Source: Chloroflexota bacterium (GTDB lineage Bacteria; Chloroflexota; FW602-bin22; JACPRP01). Taken from it: a DNA stretch of 64,000 nt. A program made the position numbers and the translations under genes. The notes beneath the pieces are model-generated. The model was given only the letters and a program-made list of their open reading frames with translations. It was not told the DNA's origin and did no database searches. The DNA is taken from contig JACQUC010000185.1 in assembly GCA_016210495.1 (NCBI GenBank), forward strand, positions 62,001 through 126,000, written 5' to 3'. How positions within the stretch are numbered: the first letter of the stretch is position 1; every line of letters starts with the position of its first letter. Shown here in pieces: positions 1 to 8,163 of the stretch.

Positions 1-248
1 TCGTCAGCATCAAGAATGAATATCCAGGGATGGCGTGCCTGCTGATGGGCCCAGTTCCTCTGAGCGGAATAGCCGGGCCACGGACGGATGAAGACCTTCG
101 ACGTGACCTGGCGGCAGATTTCCGGGGTGCCGTCGGTGCTGCCGCTGTCGACCACGACGATATCGTCGCACCAGGCGACACTACCCAGGCATTCGCGGAT
201 GCCCGCGGCCTCGTTGAACGCAATAATGACGACGGACACGTTTTTCAC
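1..248 (-). CDS. Glycosyltransferase family 2 (N-terminal part, runs off the window)
   Basis: The reverse strand encodes about 82 residues of a GT-A fold transferase beginning with GTG at 246-248, behind a GGGGGA-type ribosome site. The N-terminus has the nucleotide-sugar binding strand (SVVIIAFNEA), then VVVDSGSTDGT, then FILDADE, where the DxD-type metal motif is forming at the window edge. The order and spacing resemble the WaaE/KdtX-like GT2 subgroup that adds a sugar to a lipid-linked glycan. It is the last visible gene of a minus-strand polysaccharide operon, 73 bases after the preceding GT2. The acceptor and donor sugars cannot be told from this fragment. Confidence 0.85.
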   Translation of the reverse strand, partial: MKNVSVVIIAFNEAAGIRECLGSVAWCDDIVVVDSGSTDGTPEICRQVTSKVFIRPWPGYSAQRNWAHQQARHPWIFILDAD

Positions 249-321
249 GGCATCGCGTCCCCCAGACGCACACCAAAGGCGCCGAAAACGGTGAGGAATA
301 CCGACAGACGAAGACGGTGCA

Positions 322-1284
322 TTACTCCCCCTTGTTCCAGGCAGCACCGGGACGGCGAGGGACTAGGCGACGGTCGAGGACGCCGCGCCAGAACCCAAAC
401 ACTGAGGCCAGATCGTAGGTCACAGCCAGGACCCAGGCCAAAAGGAAGGCCCGCACCGAGCGCAGTCGCCGGTACACCTTGAGGCAACGGCGCGTCAAGT
501 ACACAGCGGCCAGCGCCAGGACTGGCATGAGCAGCGGCAGCCACACGAGGCCAACGACAAGCGCGCCGGCGCCAACGGCGACACGTAGGGTGCGGCGAAT
601 GTGAGCAACGGCATCGATCCATCCCTCGCCGTCGCTCCGAGAGTAACCGTTGTACTGGTCGAAGAAACCGCGAAGGTCAGGCCTGGGTTCCCAGTACACA
701 ACCGCGTCCGGGACAAACACGAACCGATGGCCCGCGGCCAACAACTGCTTGTCAAAAACCGTATCCTCTGCCATCGTCAACCATTCCGGATATCCGCCCG
801 CGGTTTCCCAGGCCTCTCTGGTGAACGCCACCGACCGGCTAGAGGGCAACCAGGTAGCCGGGTCGATCTCTTTGCGCGTGGACAACATCAACGCCTTGGT
901 GCATTCCTCGAAGAGGGTTTTGCACTGCGCCTCACAGAACCCAGACACGACCGTCGTGCCAGGTTTCTCTTCAAACGGCCTGACGATGTTCTTCAGCCAG
1001 TCGCGATCGGCCATACAGCCGGCATCGCTGCAGGCTATTACAGGGAATCGTGCCGCCCGAATGGCGGCATTGCGCCCCACCGACCGATTTCCCGGTTGCA
1101 CGAGAAGACGCACTGGCACAGCCCGACCACCGAAACCGCGAACGATCTCGGCCGTGCGGTCGGCAGAACAGGCATCGGCGACGACGATCTCGTTCGGCAA
1201 TTGCGACTGGGCAAGCAAGGCGTCCAGGAAAGCGCCGATGGTCTTTTCTTCGTTGTACACTGTGGTGATGACCGAAACTTGCAT
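322..1284 (-). CDS. Glycosyltransferase family 2 with C-terminal membrane segments
   Basis: A 320-residue protein with the GT2 fold in its first ~220 residues: SVITTVYNEE at the N-terminus, VVADACSADRT for nucleotide binding, and a CSDAGC segment in the DxD position. Two or three hydrophobic helices follow (roughly residues 232-262 and 277-300), so the enzyme should be anchored on the cytoplasmic face of the membrane. Start and preceding stop abut exactly (stop at 1285-1287, start at 1282-1284), so it is translated with the upstream GT4. The sequence suggests transfer of a sugar to a lipid-linked or exported glycan. Donor and acceptor are unknown. Confidence 0.85.
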   Translation of the reverse strand: MQVSVITTVYNEEKTIGAFLDALLAQSQLPNEIVVADACSADRTAEIVRGFGGRAVPVRLLVQPGNRSVGRNAAIRAARFPVIACSDAGCMADRDWLKNIVRPFEEKPGTTVVSGFCEAQCKTLFEECTKALMLSTRKEIDPATWLPSSRSVAFTREAWETAGGYPEWLTMAEDTVFDKQLLAAGHRFVFVPDAVVYWEPRPDLRGFFDQYNGYSRSDGEGWIDAVAHIRRTLRVAVGAGALVVGLVWLPLLMPVLALAAVYLTRRCLKVYRRLRSVRAFLLAWVLAVTYDLASVFGFWRGVLDRRLVPRRPGAAWNKGE

Positions 1285-2343
1285 CTAGCGTCCCGCGCCT
1301 TCGTAAAGAGATAGGTAGGTGCGAGCAACATCTTCCCACGTTTGCTGGCTAGCCCAGGCGTAGGCCCGGTCGACGTCGATCACATCCGGATTGGCCAGGT
1401 AGCCTGCCACGGCCTGCGCCAATTCCTCGGCCGAGCCGCAGATGAACATCTCGCCCGCGGCGGGAAGTAGTTCCAGTGCGTCTTTCCGGAAGGGATCGGA
1501 GTAGACGGCGAAGACCGGCTTGCGTCGTATCGTGGCTTCGAGAATGGACATATAGCCGGGCACAAAAGCAAGCCGGGCGGGATCCAGGAACTCCTCTGGC
1601 CGGGCGACGTTGCCGTTCAAGGTCACGTTCAGGCCATTTGCCGTGGCAAGCTCCGCTATCTCACTGCGCAACGGACCGTCGCCGCACACCTGCAACGTCA
1701 AAACCAGCCCATACCTTTGCTTCAGCACGATGAGCGCCTTAACGTATTCGCGGATGCCCATATCTTCCGCCAGCCTTCCCACAAAGACCGCGTCGTAGAT
1801 GGGCTCTCCCGAGTAGGTCTGCGTTGGGACCTCTACGCCGCCAGGAATAAGGGTTGTCAGGTGGGTGCCATACCACCGGTCGTACAGGTTGCCGCCGCCA
1901 ATGCCGATACTGCCGCGAACCGACCGTGCCATACTCTGGCGGAGCTTCACTGCTCTCGGCGGAATGGGAAAGCCTTCGTAGCCGTGAAAAGTCGCGTAAA
2001 AGGGCGTCGCGGGAAATAGCAGGCGCAGAGGCAGAGAGAACAGCCGGTACACCTCCGAGTCGTGAAAATGGAAAAGGTCGGCGGAGCGCAGTTGGCAGCG
2101 ATGCTGCCAGACCCACAGCCCTGTTTGGATGACGCGTACCTTGGGACGGCGATAGGCAGGCGCGCGGTGGATGTCGATGCCCTCCAGGTTCTCGTACGGC
2201 GGGGATGTGTCGAGCCTGGGTGTGATCACCGTGGTGCTGTGGCCAAGCCCCTGGAGTACGCGGCAGGTAGCGCGGACGTGGCGCTCCACTCCACCGCTGA
2301 AGGGATGGAATCGAGGAGCCAGCATCACGATGTACATGCACAC
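1285..2343 (-). CDS. Glycosyltransferase family 4 (GT-B fold)
   Basis: A 352-residue retaining-type glycosyltransferase. The N-terminal Rossmann half opens with the GT4 signature PRFHPFSGGVERHV. The C-terminal donor-binding half has FVGRLAEDMGI, then ILEATIRRKPVFAV, a variant of the usual E-x7-E loop. The first ATG is at 2341-2343 and a second at 2335-2337; both overlap the upstream aminotransferase gene, consistent with translational coupling. It has no transmembrane segment, so it probably works at the cytoplasmic membrane face on a lipid-linked intermediate. Its sugar specificity cannot be read from the sequence. Confidence 0.88.
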   Translation of the reverse strand: MCMYIVMLAPRFHPFSGGVERHVRATCRVLQGLGHSTTVITPRLDTSPPYENLEGIDIHRAPAYRRPKVRVIQTGLWVWQHRCQLRSADLFHFHDSEVYRLFSLPLRLLFPATPFYATFHGYEGFPIPPRAVKLRQSMARSVRGSIGIGGGNLYDRWYGTHLTTLIPGGVEVPTQTYSGEPIYDAVFVGRLAEDMGIREYVKALIVLKQRYGLVLTLQVCGDGPLRSEIAELATANGLNVTLNGNVARPEEFLDPARLAFVPGYMSILEATIRRKPVFAVYSDPFRKDALELLPAAGEMFICGSAEELAQAVAGYLANPDVIDVDRAYAWASQQTWEDVARTYLSLYEGAGR

Positions 2344-3416
2344 AACCTGACGATAGCATCGGCTACGAGCGTCCGCTCGGCGTCTGTGATGCCGGGGTGC
2401 ACTGGAATGGACAGAACCTCCCCTGACAGGCGCTCCGCCACCGGCAGCGCCAGACCGCCCAGACCAAGGTACTGCACCGACCGTTGCCGATGCACGGGAA
2501 CCGGATAGTAGATGCCCGTACCGATGCCACTCTTGCTCAGAGCCTCGGCCATCTCATCGCGACCCAATCGCGTCAGCCGAATAGTGTACTGGTGATACAC
2601 GTGGCTGCGTGAAGGATAGATGCTCGGCGTGAGCAGGCCGGGCAGGTGTGCCAGACTCCGATCGTAGAACTCCGCGTTGGCGATGCGGCGGGCATTGAAC
2701 CCAGGCAGCTTCTTGAGCTGTTCCAGGCCGATAGCCGCCGCGATCTCGGTCATGCGATAGTTGTAGCCAAGGAACTCGTGATGATATCGCCTTTGCGAAC
2801 CGTGGTTGATGATCCAGCGGGCGCGCTCGGCGATGTCGCCGTCGTCCGTCGTGATCATGCCGCCCTCGCCGGTGGTCATGTTCTTGGTGGGGTAGAATGA
2901 GAAGCAGCCCGTACCGAAAGATCCTACCTTTCGCCCGGCGAACTCCGCGCCGTGGGCCTGGCAGGCGTCTTCGACGACGGCCAGGTTGTGCCTGTTGGCG
3001 AACCGACAGATCGTGTCCATCGCGGCCGGCTGGCCATAGAGGTGCACGGGCAGAACGGCTCGCGTGCGCTCCGTAAGCGCGGCCTCGAGCAAGTCCGCGT
3101 CGACGTTGAAGCTATCGTCCACATCGACGAAGACCGGCATCGCGCCGACGTAAAGAACGGCGTTGGTGGAAGCGATGAAGGTGAACGGTGTAGTGATGAC
3201 CTCGTCGCCGGGGCCGATGCCGTGAGCAAGGAGCGCGGTGTGCAGCGCGGTAGTGCCGTTGCTCGTGGCGATGGCGTGCCGCACGCCGATGAAATCGGCG
3301 AAGGCGCGCTCGAACTCGGCCACACGCGGGCCCTGAGCAAGAACGCCGGACTGCATCACGCGGCTGACCGCATCTTGTTCCTCGCTTCCCATAAGTGGGC
3401 TCGAGATCGGTATCAT
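2325..3416 (-). CDS. DegT/DnrJ/EryC1/StrS-family sugar aminotransferase
   Basis: A 363-residue PLP-dependent aminotransferase of the family that converts keto-sugar nucleotides to amino sugars. It has the family opening (PLMGSEEQDAV), the cofactor-binding loop ATSNGTTALH, the VEDACQAHG Asp-containing motif, and the Schiff-base lysine K178 in FSFYPTKNM, which is preceded by the usual serine. Length is normal. It overlaps the methyltransferase gene by 4 bases and the GT4 gene by 19. With the Gfo/Idh dehydrogenase encoded in the same operon it makes a plausible oxidise-then-transaminate pair for a 3-amino-3-deoxy sugar. That pathway assignment is an inference from context. Confidence 0.93.
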   Translation of the reverse strand: MIPISSPLMGSEEQDAVSRVMQSGVLAQGPRVAEFERAFADFIGVRHAIATSNGTTALHTALLAHGIGPGDEVITTPFTFIASTNAVLYVGAMPVFVDVDDSFNVDADLLEAALTERTRAVLPVHLYGQPAAMDTICRFANRHNLAVVEDACQAHGAEFAGRKVGSFGTGCFSFYPTKNMTTGEGGMITTDDGDIAERARWIINHGSQRRYHHEFLGYNYRMTEIAAAIGLEQLKKLPGFNARRIANAEFYDRSLAHLPGLLTPSIYPSRSHVYHQYTIRLTRLGRDEMAEALSKSGIGTGIYYPVPVHRQRSVQYLGLGGLALPVAERLSGEVLSIPVHPGITDAERTLVADAIVRLCACTS

Positions 3417-4162
3417 CGGCGCTCCTCGCTATTCGCAGGGCCACAGCATGCGTAAATCTCGCCGCAGTAATCCGGTAGCTCGCGCCCCACCTCGTGAAGT
3501 GCTCTCACCAGCGATTCAGACCAGCCCTGCATTTGAGCGTTCGACAAGGGCTTTAGCAGGATACCTTCCCAGTGGAGAACGCTCAGCCCGGCCTGGTGGA
3601 TGTGGCTCAGCAGAGAATCCCGGTCATAAACTCTTCTGTGGCCAATACGAACGTCGCTCTCATTCAGATCGTGCAACTCGCCCAGGCAACCCATGTATTT
3701 CCCGACACGACGGTGAAGGGATCTCGCGTTGGGCACGACAACGTGAATTCTGCCGAATGGGCTCAGCCAGCCGGCGGCGCGGGTCAGGATGGAAACCGGG
3801 TCCGCGACGTGCTCAAGGGCGCCGGCGAGAACAATATCGTCAAATGACCGGTCGGGGTTGAACTCCTCCCAAAGGCTATGGATGTAGCTGAGATTCGCTG
3901 CCGGGGCCACCCTCTGGCATGCGATCTCAATGTTCACGGAGGATCCTTCGCAGATCACCAATCGACCGACGACTCGGGCGAGCAGGGAAGTCATAAGGCC
4001 CGTGGAACAGCCCAGCTCGAGAGCTGATCCTCCTCGGGTTATCAGCTTCGCGATTGCCTCAAATCCCAGACGAACGAACCAGTAGTCGAACTCCATCTCA
4101 GGCGAGAACGGATCGTATGTTCCGGCTATGGCATCCAGCTTGCGTTCCTCACTAGTGCTCAC
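3413..4162 (-). CDS. Class I SAM-dependent methyltransferase
   Basis: A 249-residue protein with a Methyltransf_11/23-type Rossmann domain. Motif I is ALELGCSTGLMTSLLA (about residues 46-61), an acidic residue ends beta-2 (LVICEGSS), and DDIVLAGALEHVADP gives the motif IV region. There is no zinc ribbon or membrane segment. It sits inside the glycan operon, overlapping the aminotransferase start by 4 bases, and is separated from the ATP-grasp gene by about 90 bases holding a palindromic repeat. Likely roles are methylation of a sugar or of an amino-acid-type substituent. The substrate is unknown. Confidence 0.85.
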   Translation of the reverse strand: MSTSEERKLDAIAGTYDPFSPEMEFDYWFVRLGFEAIAKLITRGGSALELGCSTGLMTSLLARVVGRLVICEGSSVNIEIACQRVAPAANLSYIHSLWEEFNPDRSFDDIVLAGALEHVADPVSILTRAAGWLSPFGRIHVVVPNARSLHRRVGKYMGCLGELHDLNESDVRIGHRRVYDRDSLLSHIHQAGLSVLHWEGILLKPLSNAQMQGWSESLVRALHEVGRELPDYCGEIYACCGPANSEERR

Positions 4163-4202
4163 GTTACTTGCTCCAGTCTACTAGCAGATGTCCAATGTGG
4201 TA

Positions 4203-4250
4203 TGGTATTGATATCGTGGCCTCGCAGGCCAGGTTTCAAACCTGCCCCTA
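4203..4250. repeat. Short palindromic repeat (GTAGGGGC-type)
   Basis: An intergenic element that reads on the minus strand as GTAGGGGC followed by a perfect 7-bp inverted repeat with a one-base centre (CAGGTTT/AAACCTG, 4230-4244). Related GTAGGGGC or GCCCCTAC edges occur elsewhere in the window, at about 14,626, 18,669, 18,712, 58,811 and 61,355. There is no T-tract, so it is not an obvious intrinsic terminator. Confidence 0.6.
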
Positions 4251-4251
4251 C

Positions 4252-5313
4252 TCAGACTTGCCGGCTGGACCATTGTTCTTCGCGCACCAGCTTGTAGCCC
4301 ATATCCACCATTCGCACCCAATACCAGCCCGCGGGAACGGGATTCACCTTTGGAACATCCGGCAGCGGCTCACCATATGCCATTTTGACGTAGATGTAGG
4401 GCATGTTTGTCCCCGCGTGCGCGAAGAAGTTGCTGGTCGTAAAGAAGCGACCCACGTTGATCTCGGTCACGCAAGGTACGCCGCTCCGGTTCTCCTTGAG
4501 ATCGACGCAGAAGACACCGCTCGCGTGCGGATCGATGGCGGCCACGGCGAGTCTGGCAATATCGTTCACGTCATCACGGTGCACTGTACGAGCTACGGAT
4601 GGACTCGATGTCTGTCCACTGGGCGTCAAGTGGCCGAAGATGTACTGGAGCCGCACACGCGCCTGGGAGGTGACGAGTTGTCCATCTGACCAAAGGCTCT
4701 GGAAGGCGAACTCCTGGCCCGGCAGGAACTCGCTAATCATAAAGTCGCCGAAGCCAATTTCGTGCATCGTGTACCAGTAATCGATCCAAGCCAGGCCGTG
4801 CTCGAGCCTCTTTATCGGCAAAGAGGCACGCGAGCCGGCACCACGCACCGCGCGCAGCCAGGCCTTCTCGTGGCGACATAGCAGTACGTCGACGGCCTGT
4901 CGCAAGTCGGCCTCGGAGCGCAGCGGGTACGATTCCGGGACCGGAACGCCTGCCCGTTTGAGCAGGTCGACCGTGGCCATCTTGTCGTGGCACAGCCGAA
5001 TGGTAGCGGCGGCGGGTAGGAACAAGCGGGCATTCACCCGCTCGCGATTTTCTGATAGTATTGCTACCTCCACATCTGGCTGCGCGTGCACGAACTCGAC
5101 CTGCTCGCGCGCAATCAACTCGTTCAGCTTGTCCAGATAGTCAGGCGCGCTCGTAGGAGGTAGAAGGAAGCGCTGGTCCACCGCGCTCAGCTCAAGGTGA
5201 AAAGGCTTCACGTCGGTGCCGACGATGTAAAAGGGCTCGGGGCTGAGCCGCAGGGAGTCAACGAAATTGGCGGCCGCGGACCCTCCCGCGCCGGTTACCA
5301 GGACGCGCTTCAT
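4252..5313 (-). CDS. ATP-grasp family ligase (CarB-like)
   Basis: A 353-residue protein with an N-terminal Rossmann-like PreATP-grasp domain (VLVTGAGGSAAANFV) followed by the ATP-grasp fold. VTEINVGRFF near the C-terminus carries the Glu and Asn expected to bind Mg-ATP. ATP-grasp enzymes join a carboxylate to an amine or similar nucleophile through an acyl phosphate, so this could attach an amino acid or acyl group to a sugar in the operon's product. The ATG overlaps the upstream Gfo/Idh stop in an ATGA arrangement, which fixes the start. The reading frame stays open upstream of this ATG, but that part is Arg/Ala-rich antisense of the dehydrogenase and is not coding. Confidence 0.87.
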   Translation of the reverse strand: MKRVLVTGAGGSAAANFVDSLRLSPEPFYIVGTDVKPFHLELSAVDQRFLLPPTSAPDYLDKLNELIAREQVEFVHAQPDVEVAILSENRERVNARLFLPAAATIRLCHDKMATVDLLKRAGVPVPESYPLRSEADLRQAVDVLLCRHEKAWLRAVRGAGSRASLPIKRLEHGLAWIDYWYTMHEIGFGDFMISEFLPGQEFAFQSLWSDGQLVTSQARVRLQYIFGHLTPSGQTSSPSVARTVHRDDVNDIARLAVAAIDPHASGVFCVDLKENRSGVPCVTEINVGRFFTTSNFFAHAGTNMPYIYVKMAYGEPLPDVPKVNPVPAGWYWVRMVDMGYKLVREEQWSSRQV

Positions 5314-6302
5314 AGGTGCGCCTCGCGATCGCGGTTTTCCAGCTGTCTTACTGCCTGCTCCGCCACCATCAAAGCCCGCACACCATCCTCGCAGGTCGCA
5401 ATGTCGGCACCCTGGCCCTCGACCGTACGCACGAAGGCTTCCAACTCCAGCAGCAACGGCTCCCTCGGTTCTATGGGGATCGTGACCGCCTGCGGGGTGC
5501 CGAAGCGGTAGACGAAGTCGCCGAAGTCGTCGTAGTGGCGCTCCACATTGCTCTGATAGATATCCAGCCGCTGCGTCACGTAATTCAGCTCGGCATAACC
5601 TTTGTTGCCGGTGATGGAAAGCGTCCGTATCTTGATGGGCGTGATCCAGTTGACCTGGACGAAACAGCCGATCTGCCCATATTTCAGGAGCAGCTCCGCG
5701 TGATCGAACCGATCGGAGAGCAAGGCTCGACCGGCCGCGGCGTGAACCTCTGTGGGCACCGCCCCCAGGAGGTAGCCGATGATGTCGATGTCGTGCACCG
5801 CCAGGTCGACGATGACGTTGGCGTCTTTCACCTGGGGCGGGAGCACCCCGACGCGCTTGGCCACGATAGACGTAATTTCGCCTAGCTCGCCCGCGTCGAT
5901 GCGGCGCTTGAGCTCTTGCACTGCCGGATTGAACCGCTCCACGTGGCCGACAGCCAGAACGACCCCCCGCTCTCTGCTGGCCCCTAGCAGCGCTTGAGCC
6001 TCTTCGACGTTGGCCGCCAGGGGTTTCTCCACGAGCACGTGGACGCCGGCAGCGATGGTGTCGCGCGCCACACGGTAGTGCATACTGGTGGGCAGCGCGA
6101 TGGAGATGGCATCGACATTCTCCCATGCGAGTAAGTCCTGGCAAGAACCATAATGCCGGCAGCCAAAGCGCTTTGCCGCAGCTTGCGCGCGCTCGCGGTC
6201 GGCATCGGCCACGGCCACGAGGCGCGCGCCGGGGATGCACGAGTAAACGCGACAGTGATGGTAGCCCATGTTCCCGACGCCGACGACGGCAACGTCGACC
6301 AT
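5310..6302 (-). CDS. Gfo/Idh/MocA-family NAD(P)-dependent sugar dehydrogenase
   Basis: A 330-residue oxidoreductase. The N-terminal Rossmann domain has VAVVGVGNMG (GxGxxG). The family hallmark EKPLAAN, containing the catalytic lysine, comes near residue 95. The C-terminal alpha/beta domain includes DLAVHDIDIIGYL. Start ATG at 6300-6302 is chosen because MVDVAVVGVG is a typical family N-terminus; an ATG 15 bases further upstream is possible. Members of this kind oxidise UDP-sugars (for example UDP-GlcNAc to the 3-keto form in the WlbA/WbpB group). The neighbouring DegT aminotransferase fits as the next step, although the exact substrate is an inference. Confidence 0.9.
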   Translation of the reverse strand: MVDVAVVGVGNMGYHHCRVYSCIPGARLVAVADADRERAQAAAKRFGCRHYGSCQDLLAWENVDAISIALPTSMHYRVARDTIAAGVHVLVEKPLAANVEEAQALLGASRERGVVLAVGHVERFNPAVQELKRRIDAGELGEITSIVAKRVGVLPPQVKDANVIVDLAVHDIDIIGYLLGAVPTEVHAAAGRALLSDRFDHAELLLKYGQIGCFVQVNWITPIKIRTLSITGNKGYAELNYVTQRLDIYQSNVERHYDDFGDFVYRFGTPQAVTIPIEPREPLLLELEAFVRTVEGQGADIATCEDGVRALMVAEQAVRQLENRDREAHL

Positions 6303-6313
6303 CCAGATCCTCC

Positions 6314-7828
6314 TCAATGCGCCATAGCGGCGCGATTCCCGCGTGCCAACCGCCAGATGTAGGTCATCCGCTCGACGACACCTCGCGGCTGCATCGCAAA
6401 CAGCGCCGCGCAGTAGATACAGGCGGCGAAGGCCAGCTTGGCCAAGACGCGAACGATCAATGGCCAGCCGTCAAAGTCTACGACCCGGAGCAGGACGAAG
6501 TACGCGACCACCGCCAGACCGGCGGCGACGACCGCCGGCCCCACAGTCACCTTGACCTGCACCGCAATCTCCCGCGCCACGTAACGGTAGCTCACCGCCA
6601 ACGCCGCCAGCAGCGTGATGCCGACCGCCACGCACGTGCCGAGCACGCCGAACTGCAGGGTCAAGGGGATGCCGAGGATCACCAGCAGCGCCGTCTGCAA
6701 CCCCGCGACCGTGACCGCTGTCCGCGGCTTCCCCACGCCCATAAGAAACGAGCCGGCGTTGTCCAGGATGGGACGGAGCACCGAATAGAGCACCAGGAAC
6801 CGCAGGAAAAGCGCGCTCGGCGCCCAGCGCTCGCCGTACAGCCACACGACGAGGTCCGGCGCGGCGACAAAGATGGCCACGGCTTGCAGCAGGGCGAGGT
6901 TGGCAATCAGCCACAGGCTCATCGTCAGGGTCTTCTGCAGTCGTGCTGCATCGTCCTGCAATCGCGCGTAGGTGTAGAAAGCGGTGCGGGACAGCACCGT
7001 GGTTACCAGCATGTTGGGCCACTGGCCGATGCGGTAGGCCCGGTCGTAGTACCCAAGGGCCGCCACCCCCACAAAAGTGCCAACCAGGAAATTGTCGAAC
7101 TGGCCGATGAACATCGCGGCCAGGCCAGCCAGACCAACCAGGCCCCCAAAGCCCACCAGGCCTCGGGCGACCCGCAAATCGAAGCGCCAACGAAGCTGCC
7201 AGACGTGCTTAAGGCGGCGCCGGGCTACCCACCACATGCCCACCAGCAGGAGCCCGGCGTATGCCGCTGCCTGCGCCACCAGGCTCCAATAGCCCCCACC
7301 ATTCAAGGCGAGCCAGAAGGCGGGCACGTAAGTGACCGGGAAAACGATGCTACTAACCAGGCTGGTATGGCCGAAGTGCCAGTCCTTGTCCAGAAGCACC
7401 CAGGCCGTGCCCATAATGGAATCCAGAATGCCGATGGCCCCGAGCGCCAACAGCACCCACGCAATTTCCCAGGAATAGCCCAAAGCTCGCAGGACGGGCA
7501 CGGCGACGGCGGCCAGCATGAGGGTCAAGAAGCCTGCCGAGACGTCGAGGGCCAGGTGAGTGCCGACCAACTCGCCGGTGGTCTCCTGGCGCTGGCCGAA
7601 AGCGTAGCCGATGCCGATCTTGGGGCGGACGTTGACGAGCGCAAAGAAAAAAGTGGCCAGCGCGAAGATGCCGAAGTCCTCCGGGGCGAGGATACGTGTC
7701 AGGGCGAGGTTGGCGACGAAGCCGAACACCACGTTGAAGTACGAGCTCAGCGCAACCCAGAGCCCTCCCCGCACGGCGCGGAAGGCCAGGGGGGTCTCGG
7801 CACCTGGCGCGAAAGTCTCATTAGACAT
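6314..7828 (-). CDS. Polysaccharide flippase (Wzx/AmsL-like, MATE superfamily)
   Basis: A 504-residue integral membrane protein with about 12-14 hydrophobic helices and the family N-terminus RGGLWVALSSYFNVVFGFVA, followed by LTRILAPEDFGIFALA. This is the polysaccharide-synthesis export family (WzxC/AmsL type) that flips undecaprenyl-linked oligosaccharides to the outer face of the membrane. It is the first large gene of the minus-strand operon, two bases after a 42-codon ORF and 11 bases before the dehydrogenase. A second, different flippase is encoded at 44,321-45,784, so the genome carries at least two glycan export routes. Confidence 0.92.
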   Translation of the reverse strand: MSNETFAPGAETPLAFRAVRGGLWVALSSYFNVVFGFVANLALTRILAPEDFGIFALATFFFALVNVRPKIGIGYAFGQRQETTGELVGTHLALDVSAGFLTLMLAAVAVPVLRALGYSWEIAWVLLALGAIGILDSIMGTAWVLLDKDWHFGHTSLVSSIVFPVTYVPAFWLALNGGGYWSLVAQAAAYAGLLLVGMWWVARRRLKHVWQLRWRFDLRVARGLVGFGGLVGLAGLAAMFIGQFDNFLVGTFVGVAALGYYDRAYRIGQWPNMLVTTVLSRTAFYTYARLQDDAARLQKTLTMSLWLIANLALLQAVAIFVAAPDLVVWLYGERWAPSALFLRFLVLYSVLRPILDNAGSFLMGVGKPRTAVTVAGLQTALLVILGIPLTLQFGVLGTCVAVGITLLAALAVSYRYVAREIAVQVKVTVGPAVVAAGLAVVAYFVLLRVVDFDGWPLIVRVLAKLAFAACIYCAALFAMQPRGVVERMTYIWRLARGNRAAMAH

Positions 7829-7830
7829 AG

Positions 7831-7959
7831 CTAGAGACCTCCGCGCTGCGCGGCAGCGACTACCGGCGAGCGGATATCTCGCGGGTAGCGGGCCACCCGC
7901 AAGATCGCCTTCGCCAGCTTGACGGCTTCCGGCCCGGTGCCCCGGACGACCTTGCCCAT
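7831..7959 (-). CDS. Small 42-residue ORF at the head of the glycan operon
   Basis: The reverse strand has ATG at 7957-7959 preceded by GGGGGTGAA, and reads 42 codons to TAG at 7831-7833, two bases before the flippase start. The peptide begins MGKVVRGTGPEAVK, contains a short amphipathic stretch (KLAKAILRVARYP) and ends AAQRGGL. It has no Cys and no membrane helix. The SD, the position directly after a promoter and the tight spacing argue for translation. It may be a leader peptide that couples translation to the flippase, or the remnant of a larger protein. I do not recognise a family. Confidence 0.5.
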   Translation of the reverse strand: MGKVVRGTGPEAVKLAKAILRVARYPRDIRSPVVAAAQRGGL

Positions 7960-7997
7960 TTCACCCCCAAAACCCCCTTGTGGTCAGGTCAAGCAGC

Positions 7998-8026
7998 ATT
8001 ATCGAACAAACGCGGCGATTTTTCAA
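7998..8026 (-). promoter_or_regulatory. Sigma70-type promoter for the glycan operon
   Basis: On the minus strand TTGAAA (8021-8026) and GATAAT (7998-8003) are separated by exactly 17 bases. Transcription would start near 7991, about 32 bases before the small ORF. It is back to back with the RNase J promoter. Confidence 0.65.
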
Positions 8027-8042
8027 GGCTGCGCACTCTATC

Positions 8043-8071
8043 TATTACTGGTTCTTCACTTATGTTATAAT
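8043..8071 (+). promoter_or_regulatory. Extended -10 promoter for RNase J
   Basis: A perfect TATAAT (8066-8071) with the TG extension at 8063-8064 lies 17 bases after a weak -35 (TATTAC, 8043-8048). The predicted start, near 8078, lies only two bases before an in-frame ATG at 8080, so a leaderless longer form cannot be excluded. Confidence 0.65.
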
Positions 8072-8163
8072 TGCCCGAGATGGTCATAGCTATAGAGGAA
8101 CGGGCGCGTGAATACCCCAGCGCTGAATCTCGCGTCGCTTCATTCGAAGGTGGTGAGGAGACC

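Noticed and set aside
5314..6240. Open frame extending the ATP-grasp gene ~310 codons upstream
   Set aside because: It is Arg/Ala/Gly-rich, antifamily in composition and lies wholly within the well-supported Gfo/Idh gene in another frame; the ATGA overlap gives the real start.
6125..7834. Long plus-strand frame of 569 codons
   Set aside because: It is antisense to the flippase and dehydrogenase genes, rich in His/Gln/Arg as expected from complementing membrane codons, and has no domain or ribosome site.
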